A stretch of DNA of 64,000 nt, from the NCBI RefSeq assembly GCF_019039105.1, contig NZ_JAHPIV010000011.1, positions 1-64,000 of the forward strand. Reading direction: 5' to 3'. The stretch comes from Desertibacillus haloalkaliphilus (GTDB lineage Bacteria > Bacillota > Bacilli > Bacillales > KJ1-10-99). Below the pieces are notes generated by a model. It saw only the letters and a list, made by a program, of their open reading frames with translations. It made no database searches and was not told where the DNA came from. Positions 56,469 to 64,000 of this stretch are shown here, piece by piece. How positions within the stretch are numbered: the stretch's first letter is position 1; every line of letters starts with the position of its first letter. The position numbers and the translations under genes are program-made.

Positions 56469-57656
56469 TTAAAACCCTTTCTTACAGTTTGCTTCGATAT
56501 CATCCCAGTTCATATAGATACGCGTAATATCTTCTTCCCTTAAATCAGTTCCCATTTGTACCTCAATCATATCTAAATCTGTGAGTGCCTTTACAGCATG
56601 TTCGGCACCTTGCGAAATTTTTAGAACATCCCCTTGTTGAATAGGTTGTAACGTTTGATTGTAAGCAAATAAGCCGAGTCCGTCCGTAATTGTCCAAATT
56701 TCTTTACGATGCTGGTGTAGTTGGTAGCTAATATTTTCCCCTGCATACACATGAATTCTCTTAACAAGAATTTGTTCTGTCCCAGAAAAGTAATAGCTGA
56801 GAACTTCATACCAACCCCAACGACGTTCTTCAAACATTGATCGATTACTGAGGTGACTCAGGTCCTCTGTTAACTTACGCCACTCCCCGTGATAAGGGAC
56901 AGCAATGACGTTCGTTTCTTCTGTAATGAGCTCATCTTCCAATCTCGAATGTTTTATTTTATCACGCGTTGATAGTAATTGTTTGTACGTTTGTGGAAGG
57001 TGTTGTCGTTTTAATTGCTTGATCATAGACTTCAAACGAAACATGGATATTCCACTATAACAAAGATCCCCCTGGGAGAAGTGTTTGTAAGCTGTTTCAT
57101 GTGTATCTGGTCGGGATAATGCTTGAACATGAAAAATCGTTGTAGAGCTATTTTTTTTTGGATGCATTTGCATATAGTCATCGGTTATTGACGGACGTTT
57201 TGTTTCTAAACCTAACAGTCCGATATCTGCTTTTGATTTTTCTAGCGCTTGTGCAAGTCGTGATAAACACGAATAATCTAGATCAGTAAATGAATGGAGA
57301 TTGATGACGGCAATCATTTCATTGGTACTGCAATCGGTTTCTGAATATAAATAAGAACAGGCTAGCAGCACCTTAGAAAATGAGCTTTGAGTAGCTGGTA
57401 GCGTGATGATTTCTGTTGGAGTGATGGATTTGTCATCCATACGCTTTATGTGTTGTTTCGTCGTGACGATGTAGCTCTGGTCTAGTAAATCCAGCTTCTT
57501 CAGTTTATTACAGATATGCTCAATCATCGATTGCTTGTTTCCAGTTTTCGTGGGTAGGTTTTTGGTATATGGTGCAGTTTGGGCCTGATAGGATAACAAA
57601 TGATCATTGTGTTCAAAACCATTGTCTAATAGTAGTAGTTTCATTGGAATGGTCAT
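56469..57656 (-). CDS. degenerate ManC-like protein with cupin domain
   Basis: About 395 residues. The C-terminal 130 residues are a type II phosphomannose isomerase cupin: RRWGWYEVLSYYF, VYAGENISYQLHQHRKEIWT, GDVLKISQGAEHAVKAL. The N-terminal part aligns in outline with mannose-1-phosphate guanylyltransferase (AVINLHSFTDLDYS, YSGISMFRLKSM) but the glycine-rich nucleotide motif (GGxGxRLWPLSR) is absent; it begins MKLLLLDNGFEHN. So the transferase is probably inactive or altered. The long frame reaches 57743 (TTG); start at 57656 or 57644 is preferred because of AAAGAGGGG. It precedes the GT-B gene in an operon. Confidence 0.7.
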   Translation of the reverse strand: MTIPMKLLLLDNGFEHNDHLLSYQAQTAPYTKNLPTKTGNKQSMIEHICNKLKKLDLLDQSYIVTTKQHIKRMDDKSITPTEIITLPATQSSFSKVLLACSYLYSETDCSTNEMIAVINLHSFTDLDYSCLSRLAQALEKSKADIGLLGLETKRPSITDDYMQMHPKKNSSTTIFHVQALSRPDTHETAYKHFSQGDLCYSGISMFRLKSMIKQLKRQHLPQTYKQLLSTRDKIKHSRLEDELITEETNVIAVPYHGEWRKLTEDLSHLSNRSMFEERRWGWYEVLSYYFSGTEQILVKRIHVYAGENISYQLHQHRKEIWTITDGLGLFAYNQTLQPIQQGDVLKISQGAEHAVKALTDLDMIEVQMGTDLREEDITRIYMNWDDIEANCKKGF

Positions 57657-57782
57657 CCCCTCTTTCATCATGTGGTCGTCTTTAGACTTGTAATTACAAG
57701 TATGTATGAAGAGGATGATTCGAAACGGCGCCTTCCTAATCAACTTTCACATTAAAAAAACGTGAAGAGTAGTTGATAGCCG

Positions 57783-57810
57783 TTTCAAAACATTCTAGTA
57801 CCAATATAAT
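57783..57810 (+). promoter_or_regulatory. candidate promoter of tandem YheC/D gene
   Basis: TTTCAA (57783-57788) and TATAAT (57805-57810), 16-bp spacing. A short inverted repeat ACCAAT (57800-57805) / ATTGGT (57820-57825) overlaps it. Sporulation sigma factors cannot be excluded. Confidence 0.4.
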
Positions 57811-57849
57811 AGGTATATAATTGGTTTCACGAAGAAAGGGTGACTTCTC

Positions 57850-60093
57850 ATGACCGTACAGGAAGAACAAATCGGCAATCTAGGAGTTTTAATACCGAAT
57901 ATCGGCTTTCGAAAATTGGCTAGACAAAAAGCCCACTACCGATTAAAAGCACTGGCAGAAGCAAATGAGAACATGGCTTGGAATTTATATTTTTTTTCGA
58001 TAAATCGTGTAGACATTGAAAATGAAGAAATTACCGGTATTTATTATGATTTCTGGGAAAGGAAATGGTTGAAAAAGCAGTTTCCATATCCAGATGTTCT
58101 TTACCGCCGTGGTGGACCAACGAAAAAATATAAGGAGAATTACGATACATTTATGAAGCAATGCAAAAAGCAGGAGACGATCTTCTTAAACCCTACTTCA
58201 TTTGGAAATTGGAAGATTTACGATTATTTTAGTACGGTAGAGTCCTTGCAACAGTATTTACAAGAGACGTTAATTTATGAACAACAAATTGATTTGATCA
58301 AGATGCTAGAGAAGTATCAGCGGGTCTATTTAAAGGGGTGTAACGGTAGGAAAGGGAAGTATGTTGTTCGTGTTGAACAACAAGAAGAGGGGTATTACGA
58401 GTATTGCTATTATGATCAGACGAGTGAAGCAACAATTTCCGAGCGTACAAAATTGAGTGACTTACTCACTTTTGTAGAGCGCTTCTATGAGGGGAAAGCA
58501 TTCATGGTGCAAGAAGCGATTGATCTCTTGGAAGTCGATGGTCGCAAAATTGATTTGCGCGCGGAACTGCAAAGAAACGGTGATGGAATGATACAAATTA
58601 CCGGGATTTCAGCGCGGCTCGCTCGTGAGAATTCACCGATTACAACGCATTCAGATGCGATCACGCTTGATCAATTGTTAGGTGAATTATCACTAGAGGT
58701 GAACAAAAAAGAAGCGCTGAAGGAGACCATTCACGAGTTTTTATACACGGTCTATGAAGAGATTGAAAAGAAATATGGTGTATGTGCTGAAATGGGAATT
58801 GATTTTGCACTCACCAATGACCTTCAAATTAAATTTATTGAGTGTAATTCACAAAGTACGAAGGTCTCGCTCATGAAAGCATATGGTGAAGCGACTTTTA
58901 AAGAAGCATTTGCAAATCCACTTTTATTTTCAGAATATTTGTTACGTGAACGAGAACATGAACAGAGAGTAAGCGAACCACCAATGGAACGTCCGATTGT
59001 CGGAACATTTGTGCCGAAGAGATCGATTAATCGACTACTTAAACAACAAGAGAGTGAACGAATGAAACGACTAAGTAAAGGCAGCGAGGAAGCAGGAACA
59101 TCGTTGTATTTTTTTGCGATTCAAGATGTTGATTTTGACGAAGCACGAATCCAAGGAACGTACTTCGATTCAGAGGATGATATCTGGAAACGAAAATGGT
59201 TCCCATTTCCTGATGTCATTTATAACCGGAGATCTGCAGGTCAGACACAAGAACGGACGCAACGGTTTAAAGCAGTGGTAAAGGAACAAGGTATACCGTT
59301 CATTAATTCAGAGGATGATTTTGATAAATGGGAGTTTTACAACCGCTTAAGCAGGAACCATACGATTTCTCAATATGTCCCTGAAACAAAGTTGTATGAT
59401 CCTGAACTTCTCATCGATTTCCTAGAGCAGCATCAAACGATTTATTTAAAAGCAAACGTTGGTAGGTATAGCCGTACGGTCATGCGCGTCAAACGTATAG
59501 ATACTAATCACTATCAATATAGTATGGTTGAAGATGACCTGAAAAGTCATGAAGTACAATCGGTTGAAGAGTTAACGCAGGGGATCAATCAATATTTTGG
59601 GGATAAAATGGTATTGATGCAACAAGGGGTTCAGGTGTTGTCGATCAATGATTCGATGATCGATTTCCGTGCGGAAGTCCAGCGTGACGATCACGGGGAA
59701 TTAGAGGTTGTGGCTAATTCAGTTCGTGTAGGGGCAAAACATGCTCCGGTGACAAGTACGCGTGCGGGCGCGTCGATTTATACGTTTGAAGATTTCTTCA
59801 CCAATCAATACGGTTGGTCTGATGACATGAGTCAAAATTGGAAGCAGAAGATCAATCAGTTTTTACGAGAGGTTTATCGTACTGTCGAAGAGGAGTATGG
59901 ACACTTTGGTGAAATGGGGATTGACTTTGCGATTGATCAAGAGGAAAGACTTTGGTTAATTGAATGCAATACGAAATCTGCAAAGGTTGCATTAATGGAG
60001 TCGTATGATGAAGAACGGATCGATAAGGCGTTCACTAATCCCCTTCGCTTTGCAAAATATTTGTATCAACAACAACGAGTAACACTTTCGTAA
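57850..60093 (+). CDS. tandem-duplicated YheC/YheD ATP-grasp protein
   Basis: A 747-residue protein made of two full YheC/D units. Unit one (about 1-370) runs from LGVLIPNIGFRKLARQKA through YLKGCNGRKGKYVVRV and RKIDLRAELQRNGDG to IKFIECNSQSTKVSLMKAYG. Unit two (about 385-747) runs from VGTFVPKRSINRLLKQQE through YLKANVGRYSRTVMRV and MIDFRAEVQRDDHGE to LWLIECNTKSAKVALMESYD. Both keep the ATP-grasp Glu-x-Asn metal motif. YheC/D proteins are spore-coat associated. The gene is alone, followed by a hairpin overlapping its stop codon. AAAGGGTG precedes the ATG. Confidence 0.88.
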   Translation: MTVQEEQIGNLGVLIPNIGFRKLARQKAHYRLKALAEANENMAWNLYFFSINRVDIENEEITGIYYDFWERKWLKKQFPYPDVLYRRGGPTKKYKENYDTFMKQCKKQETIFLNPTSFGNWKIYDYFSTVESLQQYLQETLIYEQQIDLIKMLEKYQRVYLKGCNGRKGKYVVRVEQQEEGYYEYCYYDQTSEATISERTKLSDLLTFVERFYEGKAFMVQEAIDLLEVDGRKIDLRAELQRNGDGMIQITGISARLARENSPITTHSDAITLDQLLGELSLEVNKKEALKETIHEFLYTVYEEIEKKYGVCAEMGIDFALTNDLQIKFIECNSQSTKVSLMKAYGEATFKEAFANPLLFSEYLLREREHEQRVSEPPMERPIVGTFVPKRSINRLLKQQESERMKRLSKGSEEAGTSLYFFAIQDVDFDEARIQGTYFDSEDDIWKRKWFPFPDVIYNRRSAGQTQERTQRFKAVVKEQGIPFINSEDDFDKWEFYNRLSRNHTISQYVPETKLYDPELLIDFLEQHQTIYLKANVGRYSRTVMRVKRIDTNHYQYSMVEDDLKSHEVQSVEELTQGINQYFGDKMVLMQQGVQVLSINDSMIDFRAEVQRDDHGELEVVANSVRVGAKHAPVTSTRAGASIYTFEDFFTNQYGWSDDMSQNWKQKINQFLREVYRTVEEEYGHFGEMGIDFAIDQEERLWLIECNTKSAKVALMESYDEERIDKAFTNPLRFAKYLYQQQRVTLS

Positions 60094-60126
60094 CTCACAT
60101 GGATCACTCCTTGTGAGTTATTTTAT
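60091..60126 (+). terminator. terminator overlapping the stop codon
   Basis: TAACTCACA (60091-60099, including the TAA stop) pairs with TGTGAGTTA (60112-60120), then TTTT. Confidence 0.8.
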
Positions 60127-60161
60127 CGTTCTTTAGCTATCACAGGTACTTGTGCATATTT

Positions 60162-60191
60162 TTGGGAATTGATGAGTGCAAGTGCTATACT
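60162..60191 (+). promoter_or_regulatory. promoter of SDR gene
   Basis: TTGGGA (60162-60167) and TATACT (60186-60191), 18-bp spacing, 42 bp before the start codon. Confidence 0.5.
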
Positions 60192-60232
60192 TAATCTGTG
60201 TCGCACAGGAAAATTTGAAGGGAGCGATTGCA

Positions 60233-60880
60233 GTGAGAGTATTAGTTGTTGGAGCCAATGGTCAAATTGGTAAACATATTGTACGAATCCTAGGTGAAAG
60301 TAACAAACACGAAGTAAGAGCGATGATTCGCAAACAAGAACAATCAGCAGCCTTGGAAGCTGTTGGAGCAGAAACAGTGATTGCTGATTTAGAAGGAGAT
60401 GTAAAGGGAATAGCTGAAGCAGCCAAAGGTTGTGATGCGGTTATTTTCACCGCTGGATCTGGTGCACATACGGGTGCTGATAAGACGATTTTAATTGACC
60501 TAGATGGTGCGATTAAAACGATTGAAGCTGCTGAACAAGCGCAAGCAAACCGCTTTGTCATGGTTAGTGCGATTAATGCTGATAAGCGAGAAAAATGGTC
60601 AGAGCAAATTCGTCATTATCACGCAGCTAAACACTATGCAGATGAACGTCTGAAAGCTAGTGACTTAAATTATACCATTGTACGTCCAGGAGGATTAACC
60701 AATGATCCTGGTACAGGTAAAGTTTCGATTGCCAAAAATCTTGAGCGTGGCTATGTAACAAGAGAAGATGTGGCAAGCACCGTTGTTGCTACACTTGAAG
60801 AGGAAAATACGTACCGCCGTGGATTTGACTTAATCGGGGGCGATACCGCAATTGCTGAAGCTCTACAACAATTTAAATAA
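60233..60880 (+). CDS. NAD(P)-binding atypical SDR (YhfK-like)
   Basis: A 215-residue atypical short-chain dehydrogenase (SDR_a5-type NAD(P)-binding). The nucleotide loop is VLVVGANGQIGKHIV, followed by MIRKQEQSAALEA, a DLEGD acidic segment, FTAGSGAHTG, the YADERLKASDLNYTIVRPG region and GYVTREDVASTVV. It matches Bacillus subtilis YhfK in pattern. Probably a redox sensor or oxidoreductase of unknown substrate. The frame opens at 60176, but AAGGGAG fits the GTG at 60233. Monocistronic, with terminator at 60889. Confidence 0.87.
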   Translation: MRVLVVGANGQIGKHIVRILGESNKHEVRAMIRKQEQSAALEAVGAETVIADLEGDVKGIAEAAKGCDAVIFTAGSGAHTGADKTILIDLDGAIKTIEAAEQAQANRFVMVSAINADKREKWSEQIRHYHAAKHYADERLKASDLNYTIVRPGGLTNDPGTGKVSIAKNLERGYVTREDVASTVVATLEEENTYRRGFDLIGGDTAIAEALQQFK

Positions 60881-60888
60881 TGATAACA

Positions 60889-60935
60889 AAAGCCTAGTCC
60901 GTGTAAGAGTGAAACATCAGGACAGGCTTTTTTAT
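60889..60935 (+). terminator. rho-independent terminator
   Basis: AAAGCCTAGTCC (60889-60900) pairs with GGACAGGCTTT (60920-60930) apart from one mismatched or bulged base, then a T-run. Confidence 0.85.
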
Positions 60936-61043
60936 TCTCAATGAAACAGTGAGTTTTTGTTCTTCGTTCGAATAGATTTTTTTCTATAAACATAGACTGA
61001 AGTGAGGTCTGAGAGTATCTATGTAAAGGAAGGAAACGGTGCG

Positions 61044-61376
61044 ATGGCGTTTGATAATTCGAATAAAGAGAACGAAGAACGGACAGCTTCGGATCATATA
61101 GGACAGATCTTCACCAGTCTTGTTGAGGATGAACGTGCACTTGTTTCTTTGATTGAGGAGCACACCAAGCAACTCAATCGCTTTGTCGGAAAACATGCTG
61201 ATTTTCCTACGGATCCTAGTCCTGATGATATTCAAGCGTTGGCTAAATCAAATGACATGTTTTTAAATACAGTCTTTATGAAGCAATGGCTACAAGTCAA
61301 AAAGGTCGAAGCGTTATTGCAAATTTGGGAAACGAGTTTAAAAGAAGAGGATGATATTTATCATCAAGAAGAGTAA
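61044..61376 (+). CDS. small acidic helical protein, unknown
   Basis: A 110-residue acidic protein, all helical by composition. It has a variable N-terminus (AFDNSNKENEERTASDH) and a central helix IFTSLVEDERALVSLIEEHTKQL, then FMKQWLQVKKVEALLQIWET. No signal peptide or membrane segment. The first ATG with a reasonable site is 61044 (AAAGGAAGG 10 nt upstream). It forms a two-gene unit with the next gene, also a helical protein. Their placement next to a sporulation-type gene (61853) suggests a spore-related role, but I do not recognise either family. Confidence 0.6.
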   Translation: MAFDNSNKENEERTASDHIGQIFTSLVEDERALVSLIEEHTKQLNRFVGKHADFPTDPSPDDIQALAKSNDMFLNTVFMKQWLQVKKVEALLQIWETSLKEEDDIYHQEE

Positions 61377-61394
61377 ATCATGGGGGTGTCTTGC

Positions 61395-61856
61395 GTGAAG
61401 GAGCCATTAAAAGAACTACATAGTCAAAATATGAATCTGTTAGAGGCGCTCTCGATGTACGCGGAAGCGCTCTCAACCTTTGAAGGAGCGCTGATAAAAA
61501 GAGAAAAAAAGGGACCGGAAACAACCGATCCTTCGTTGATGCGTGCCAAATATGAGGTCAATCAAGCATTACTAACGTTAGTAGAACTCGAATTTATCGT
61601 AACAAAAAAAGCTAAGTTACTAGAGCGCGACATAACTGATCGCGATCACCGTGTACAGTTTGATGATCTGCTTAAGCGTCTAGTGAAACAGCGTCAAAAA
61701 ACGAGAGAGGAGAACGGAAACCTCGTATCATACTATCGGAAGGCATCTGGGATTGAACACGAACAGTTAACGAAACCGCCATCGACACCATGGTTTTCCA
61801 GTAAGCGTCACTTAAATAAAGGTGACTATGATGGTGGTAAGCCTTCACAAAGTTAG
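61395..61856 (+). CDS. helical protein, partner of preceding gene
   Basis: A 153-residue charged helical protein (MKEPLKELHSQNMNLLEALS; MYAEALSTFEGALIKREKK; LLTLVELEFIVTKKAKLLER; DDLLKRLVKQRQKTREENG) with a Ser/Pro-rich tail. An ATG at 61380 lies before GGGGGTG; the GTG at 61395 has the right spacing from that site. The gene is 18 nt after its neighbour, so one operon. The last 4 bases overlap the convergent 61853 gene. No recognised family. Confidence 0.6.
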   Translation: MKEPLKELHSQNMNLLEALSMYAEALSTFEGALIKREKKGPETTDPSLMRAKYEVNQALLTLVELEFIVTKKAKLLERDITDRDHRVQFDDLLKRLVKQRQKTREENGNLVSYYRKASGIEHEQLTKPPSTPWFSSKRHLNKGDYDGGKPSQS

Positions 61857-62212
61857 TCTTCCATCAGATTTTCTGCCTCTACTGGTTCATCACCACACCC
61901 CTCATGTATATGGGGTTCTTTTTGTTTCCCCTCGTCCTCGATAATTTCAAGGATATCATTGAGTTTAAATTGCAGGAGCATTTCTTTTTTTATAACATTT
62001 TGTAACACTTTTTCAGTGTTTTTATTTACTTTAATAATTTCATCAAATGAGGTTGCTTTACAGAGACTGCTTTCGATCTTTTCCCCTTCAGCTTTGAGAA
62101 TATGGGAAAGCCCAATTTCCTCCATTGCAATGGCGGCCAATAAGAGGTTGATCACATCATCTCTTCGTAAATCAATGTCTGGAGTAATGTTCGGCACGTT
62201 TGGTAAGGTCAT
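61853..62212 (-). CDS. small spore-surface-type protein of the collagen-like neighbourhood family
   Basis: A 119-residue acidic protein. The N-terminal sequence MTLPNVPNITPDIDLRRDD, then NLLLAAIAMEEIGLSHILKA and VLQNVIKKEMLLQFKLND, matches a common Bacillaceae hypothetical family often encoded beside collagen-like or exosporium genes. That association is from memory and could not be checked. No collagen-like gene is in this window. GGAGGAGTT precedes the ATG. Its 3' end overlaps the convergent 61395 gene by 4 bp. Confidence 0.7.
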   Translation of the reverse strand: MTLPNVPNITPDIDLRRDDVINLLLAAIAMEEIGLSHILKAEGEKIESSLCKATSFDEIIKVNKNTEKVLQNVIKKEMLLQFKLNDILEIIEDEGKQKEPHIHEGCGDEPVEAENLMED

Positions 62213-62321
62213 GATAACTCCTCCCTGAACTTGAAAATTTGACTACATGGTATTCTATGGTTACATGCCTATTATGTGACTCGTTATCTCAACAAGGAGT
62301 TATCGATTGTTCGTAACGTTC

Positions 62322-62492
62322 TTATACAGAACAAAAGGCATCCGGGAGGTCCAACGTTGAACAAATAAGAAGCTCTAGCTCTTCTTCACTTGCTTCATAA
62401 AATTGACGACCATCCGGCATTTTATAAAGTTCATTTTGTAAAAGGGCATCGATCAATTGGTCTTTATCAACTTGATCTTGTGTGTAAAACAT
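62322..62492 (-). CDS. 56-residue FbpA-like protein under cre control
   Basis: A short ORF reading MFYTQDQVDKDQLIDALL, then YKMPDGRQFYEASEEELELL, ending in LDLPDAFCSV. The central pattern LIDxLL-x4-YKxxDGRQxYExS resembles the Fur-regulated basic protein (FbpA-like) family, although this protein is acidic. AAGGGGG fits the ATG at 62492; the ATG at 62498 is too close. The promoter is a perfect TTGACA-N17-TATAAT with a perfect cre site over its start. So the protein is probably made only when preferred sugars are absent. Function unknown. Confidence 0.7.
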   Translation of the reverse strand: MFYTQDQVDKDQLIDALLQNELYKMPDGRQFYEASEEELELLICSTLDLPDAFCSV

Positions 62493-62512
62493 ACGCATCC
62501 CCCTTGATATGA

Positions 62513-62560
62513 TGTAAGCGTTTACAATCTTATTATAAAGGGGAAGATGTCAATTGTCAA
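62513..62560 (-). promoter_or_regulatory. consensus promoter with perfect CcpA cre site
   Basis: On the minus strand TTGACA (62555-62560) and TATAAT (62532-62537) are spaced 17 bp, an exact consensus. TGTAAACGCTTACA (62513-62526) matches the cre consensus and is centred near +5, a position for strong CcpA repression. The plus-strand region 62561-62820 shows nothing further that I can support. Confidence 0.88.
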
Positions 62561-62842
62561 ATTATTTACAGTTTCTGTTCAATTTATTAAATTTCACGTA
62601 CCATATTTACAAGAAAAATAGAAAAATAAGATGTTTAGATGAAAATTTCAATAAAAAGAGGTCTAACAATATGATTTTTCGTTAATAGTAGAAATGGTAA
62701 CTGTAGGGAAAAGTTTTACATACAACCTGTCACACATTCACAATGATGTTTCATAAAGATGACGTGAGGGTAGTTATTTGTAGAAGAGATTATAGTTAGG
62801 TATTTTGTATAAATCTTCACTCAATAGAGGTGTTATTTCAAG

Positions 62843-64000
62843 ATGGATTCAAATACAACAAGAGACAATAACGTATGGGATGCGTTTCATGGGCCTAATA
62901 TTGCCTATGCGATCGAACTGTACGAAAAGTACAAAACCGATCCTGATTCCCTAGATGATGAGGTGAAGGATCTTTTTGATACGTGGGGGCCCCCGCCCGC
63001 ACCGTCCATTCAGGATAGGGAGATGCAACAACCAAAGACATTAGAACAAAACGGTCAACACCCGCAACAGTTACAAACGATTGCTGCGGCTTTTCAACTG
63101 GCTGAAGCGATAAGAAGTCAAGGTCATTTAGCAGCAAAGATTCAGCCCTTCAACCCTAATGAACAGACAGTTGATATCCTTACGCCTGAGCATTATCAAG
63201 TCACAAAGGAAGATCTGATGAGCATTCCGAAGGGGTTGATCGCTCCTCATGCGCCGGATCATGTCAAAAATGGCTGGGATGCGATGCAACACTTGAAAAA
63301 CGTGTATACCAAAGCGATGGCGTTTGAATTTAACCATATTACAAATCCGGAAGAAAAGAATTGGTTGCAACAAATGGTTGAATCTGAAGAGGCATTTTTA
63401 TCGCTTACAAATGATAAACGTCAATCATTATTACAGCGGTTGACAGAGGTTGAAAGCTTTGAACGATTTTTGCACCAAACATTTGTTGGACAAAAGCGTT
63501 TTTCGATTGAAGGTCTTGATACATTAGTGCCTATGTTAGATGAGACGATTCAAGCTTCCTTGGATGAAGATTGTGATGATGTTGTCATCGGTATGGCTCA
63601 TCGTGGTCGATTAAATGTATTGGCACATATCGCAGGAAAGCCATATGAGCAGATCTTTTCAGAATTTATGCACGTACCATCCACTGCGTTTGACTCTAAT
63701 GGAGAGATCAAATCAACGTACGGCTGGACCGGTGATGTGAAGTACCACTTGGGTGGTTCACGTCATGTCACAGATCAAGAGCACAAGACACGTGTGACCT
63801 TAGCGTACAATCCAAGTCACCTTGAGTTTGTCAATCCAATTGTTGAGGGATATACGCGAGCGGCACAAGAGGAGCGAGGGCAGCAAGGGCTTCCGGAGCA
63901 GAACGAAACAAAGGCACTTGCGGTACTGATTCATGGTGACGCAGCATTCCCAGGTCAAGGTGTCGTGTCAGAAACCTTGAATTTGAGCGGTCTCCAAGGT
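62843..64000 (+). CDS. odhA: 2-oxoglutarate dehydrogenase E1, 5' part
   Basis: The N-terminal 386 residues of OdhA; the gene runs off the window end, so it is partial. Landmarks are the E1 start NVWDAFHGPNIAYAIELYEK, then VEESFERFLHQTF-like VESFERFLHQTFVGQKRFS, VVIGMAHRGRLNVLAHI, GDVKYHLGGSRHV and NPSHLEFVNPIVEG. E1 decarboxylates 2-oxoglutarate with thiamine diphosphate in the citric acid cycle. GAGGTG lies 10-11 nt before the ATG, a slightly long spacing. A cre site lies upstream but belongs to the divergent small gene; it could still affect odhA. Confidence 0.95.
   Translation, partial: MDSNTTRDNNVWDAFHGPNIAYAIELYEKYKTDPDSLDDEVKDLFDTWGPPPAPSIQDREMQQPKTLEQNGQHPQQLQTIAAAFQLAEAIRSQGHLAAKIQPFNPNEQTVDILTPEHYQVTKEDLMSIPKGLIAPHAPDHVKNGWDAMQHLKNVYTKAMAFEFNHITNPEEKNWLQQMVESEEAFLSLTNDKRQSLLQRLTEVESFERFLHQTFVGQKRFSIEGLDTLVPMLDETIQASLDEDCDDVVIGMAHRGRLNVLAHIAGKPYEQIFSEFMHVPSTAFDSNGEIKSTYGWTGDVKYHLGGSRHVTDQEHKTRVTLAYNPSHLEFVNPIVEGYTRAAQEERGQQGLPEQNETKALAVLIHGDAAFPGQGVVSETLNLSGLQG

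Overview
The window looks like chromosome of a low-GC, endospore-forming Bacillaceae, probably an alkaliphilic or halotolerant relative of Bacillus/Alkalihalobacillus. The clues are a class IV polyhydroxyalkanoate (PHA) locus (phaR, phaC, phaQ, phaP), YheC/YheD spore-coat ATP-grasp proteins, squalene-hopene-type cyclase, YppC, YolD, YckD and YjcZ families, a sigma-W promoter before the flotillin gene, and Fur, PerR, LexA and CcpA boxes of Bacillus type. I saw no rRNA, tRNA, CRISPR array, prophage or transposase gene.

Layout. 0-10 kb: a YihY membrane protein, a 33-codon ORF, an acyl-CoA ligase, then a PHA operon (PhaR-like protein, FFPFQ-motif protein, PhaR, PhaC) and a separate phaQ-phaP operon, with two alpha/beta hydrolases on the opposite strand. 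10-19 kb: an unknown coiled-coil protein, two YheC/D proteins, sbcD-sbcC and an XPD/DinG-type Fe-S helicase. 18.6-21.7 kb is rich in non-coding structure: a MITE, imperfect direct repeats, a purine-riboswitch-like leader before an FAD-dependent oxidoreductase, a 52-bp hairpin tandem array and a palindrome cluster. 21.8-30.7 kb: thioesterase, flotillin, membrane proteins, DUF421, Dps and a LexA-controlled YolD protein. 30.8-37.9 kb: an AddB/AddA-like helicase-nuclease pair whose Fe-S cysteines appear to sit in the 'wrong' subunit. 38-48 kb: transporters, crotonase, a Fur-controlled DUF1450 protein, a mini-metalloprotease, a second MITE, YppC and VanW. 48-60 kb: terpenoid cyclase, then a surface or spore glycan cluster (NeuB, CMP-sugar synthetase/HAD fusion, two GT-B type transferases, a YrzF-like kinase, a degenerate ManC-like protein) and a tandem-duplicated YheC/D protein. 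60-64 kb: an SDR protein, small spore-type proteins, a small protein with a perfect cre site, and the 5' part of odhA.

How genes work together. Acyl-CoA ligase, PhaRC and PhaQP fit storage-polymer synthesis from activated acids; no phaA, phaB or phaJ is present here. SbcCD, the Fe-S helicase, the AddAB-like pair and YolD are DNA-repair functions spread over several transcription units. The glycan cluster beside YheC/D-type proteins suggests a nonulosonate-containing spore or cell-surface polymer. The strongest non-routine signals are two structured MITEs with perfect 8-bp target duplications, each inserted in the same orientation directly after a rho-independent terminator; a purine-riboswitch variant with ON-switch geometry; the swapped Fe-S motif of the AddAB-like pair; the phased 52-bp hairpin array; and a promoter-hairpin-terminator leader before an EamA transporter.
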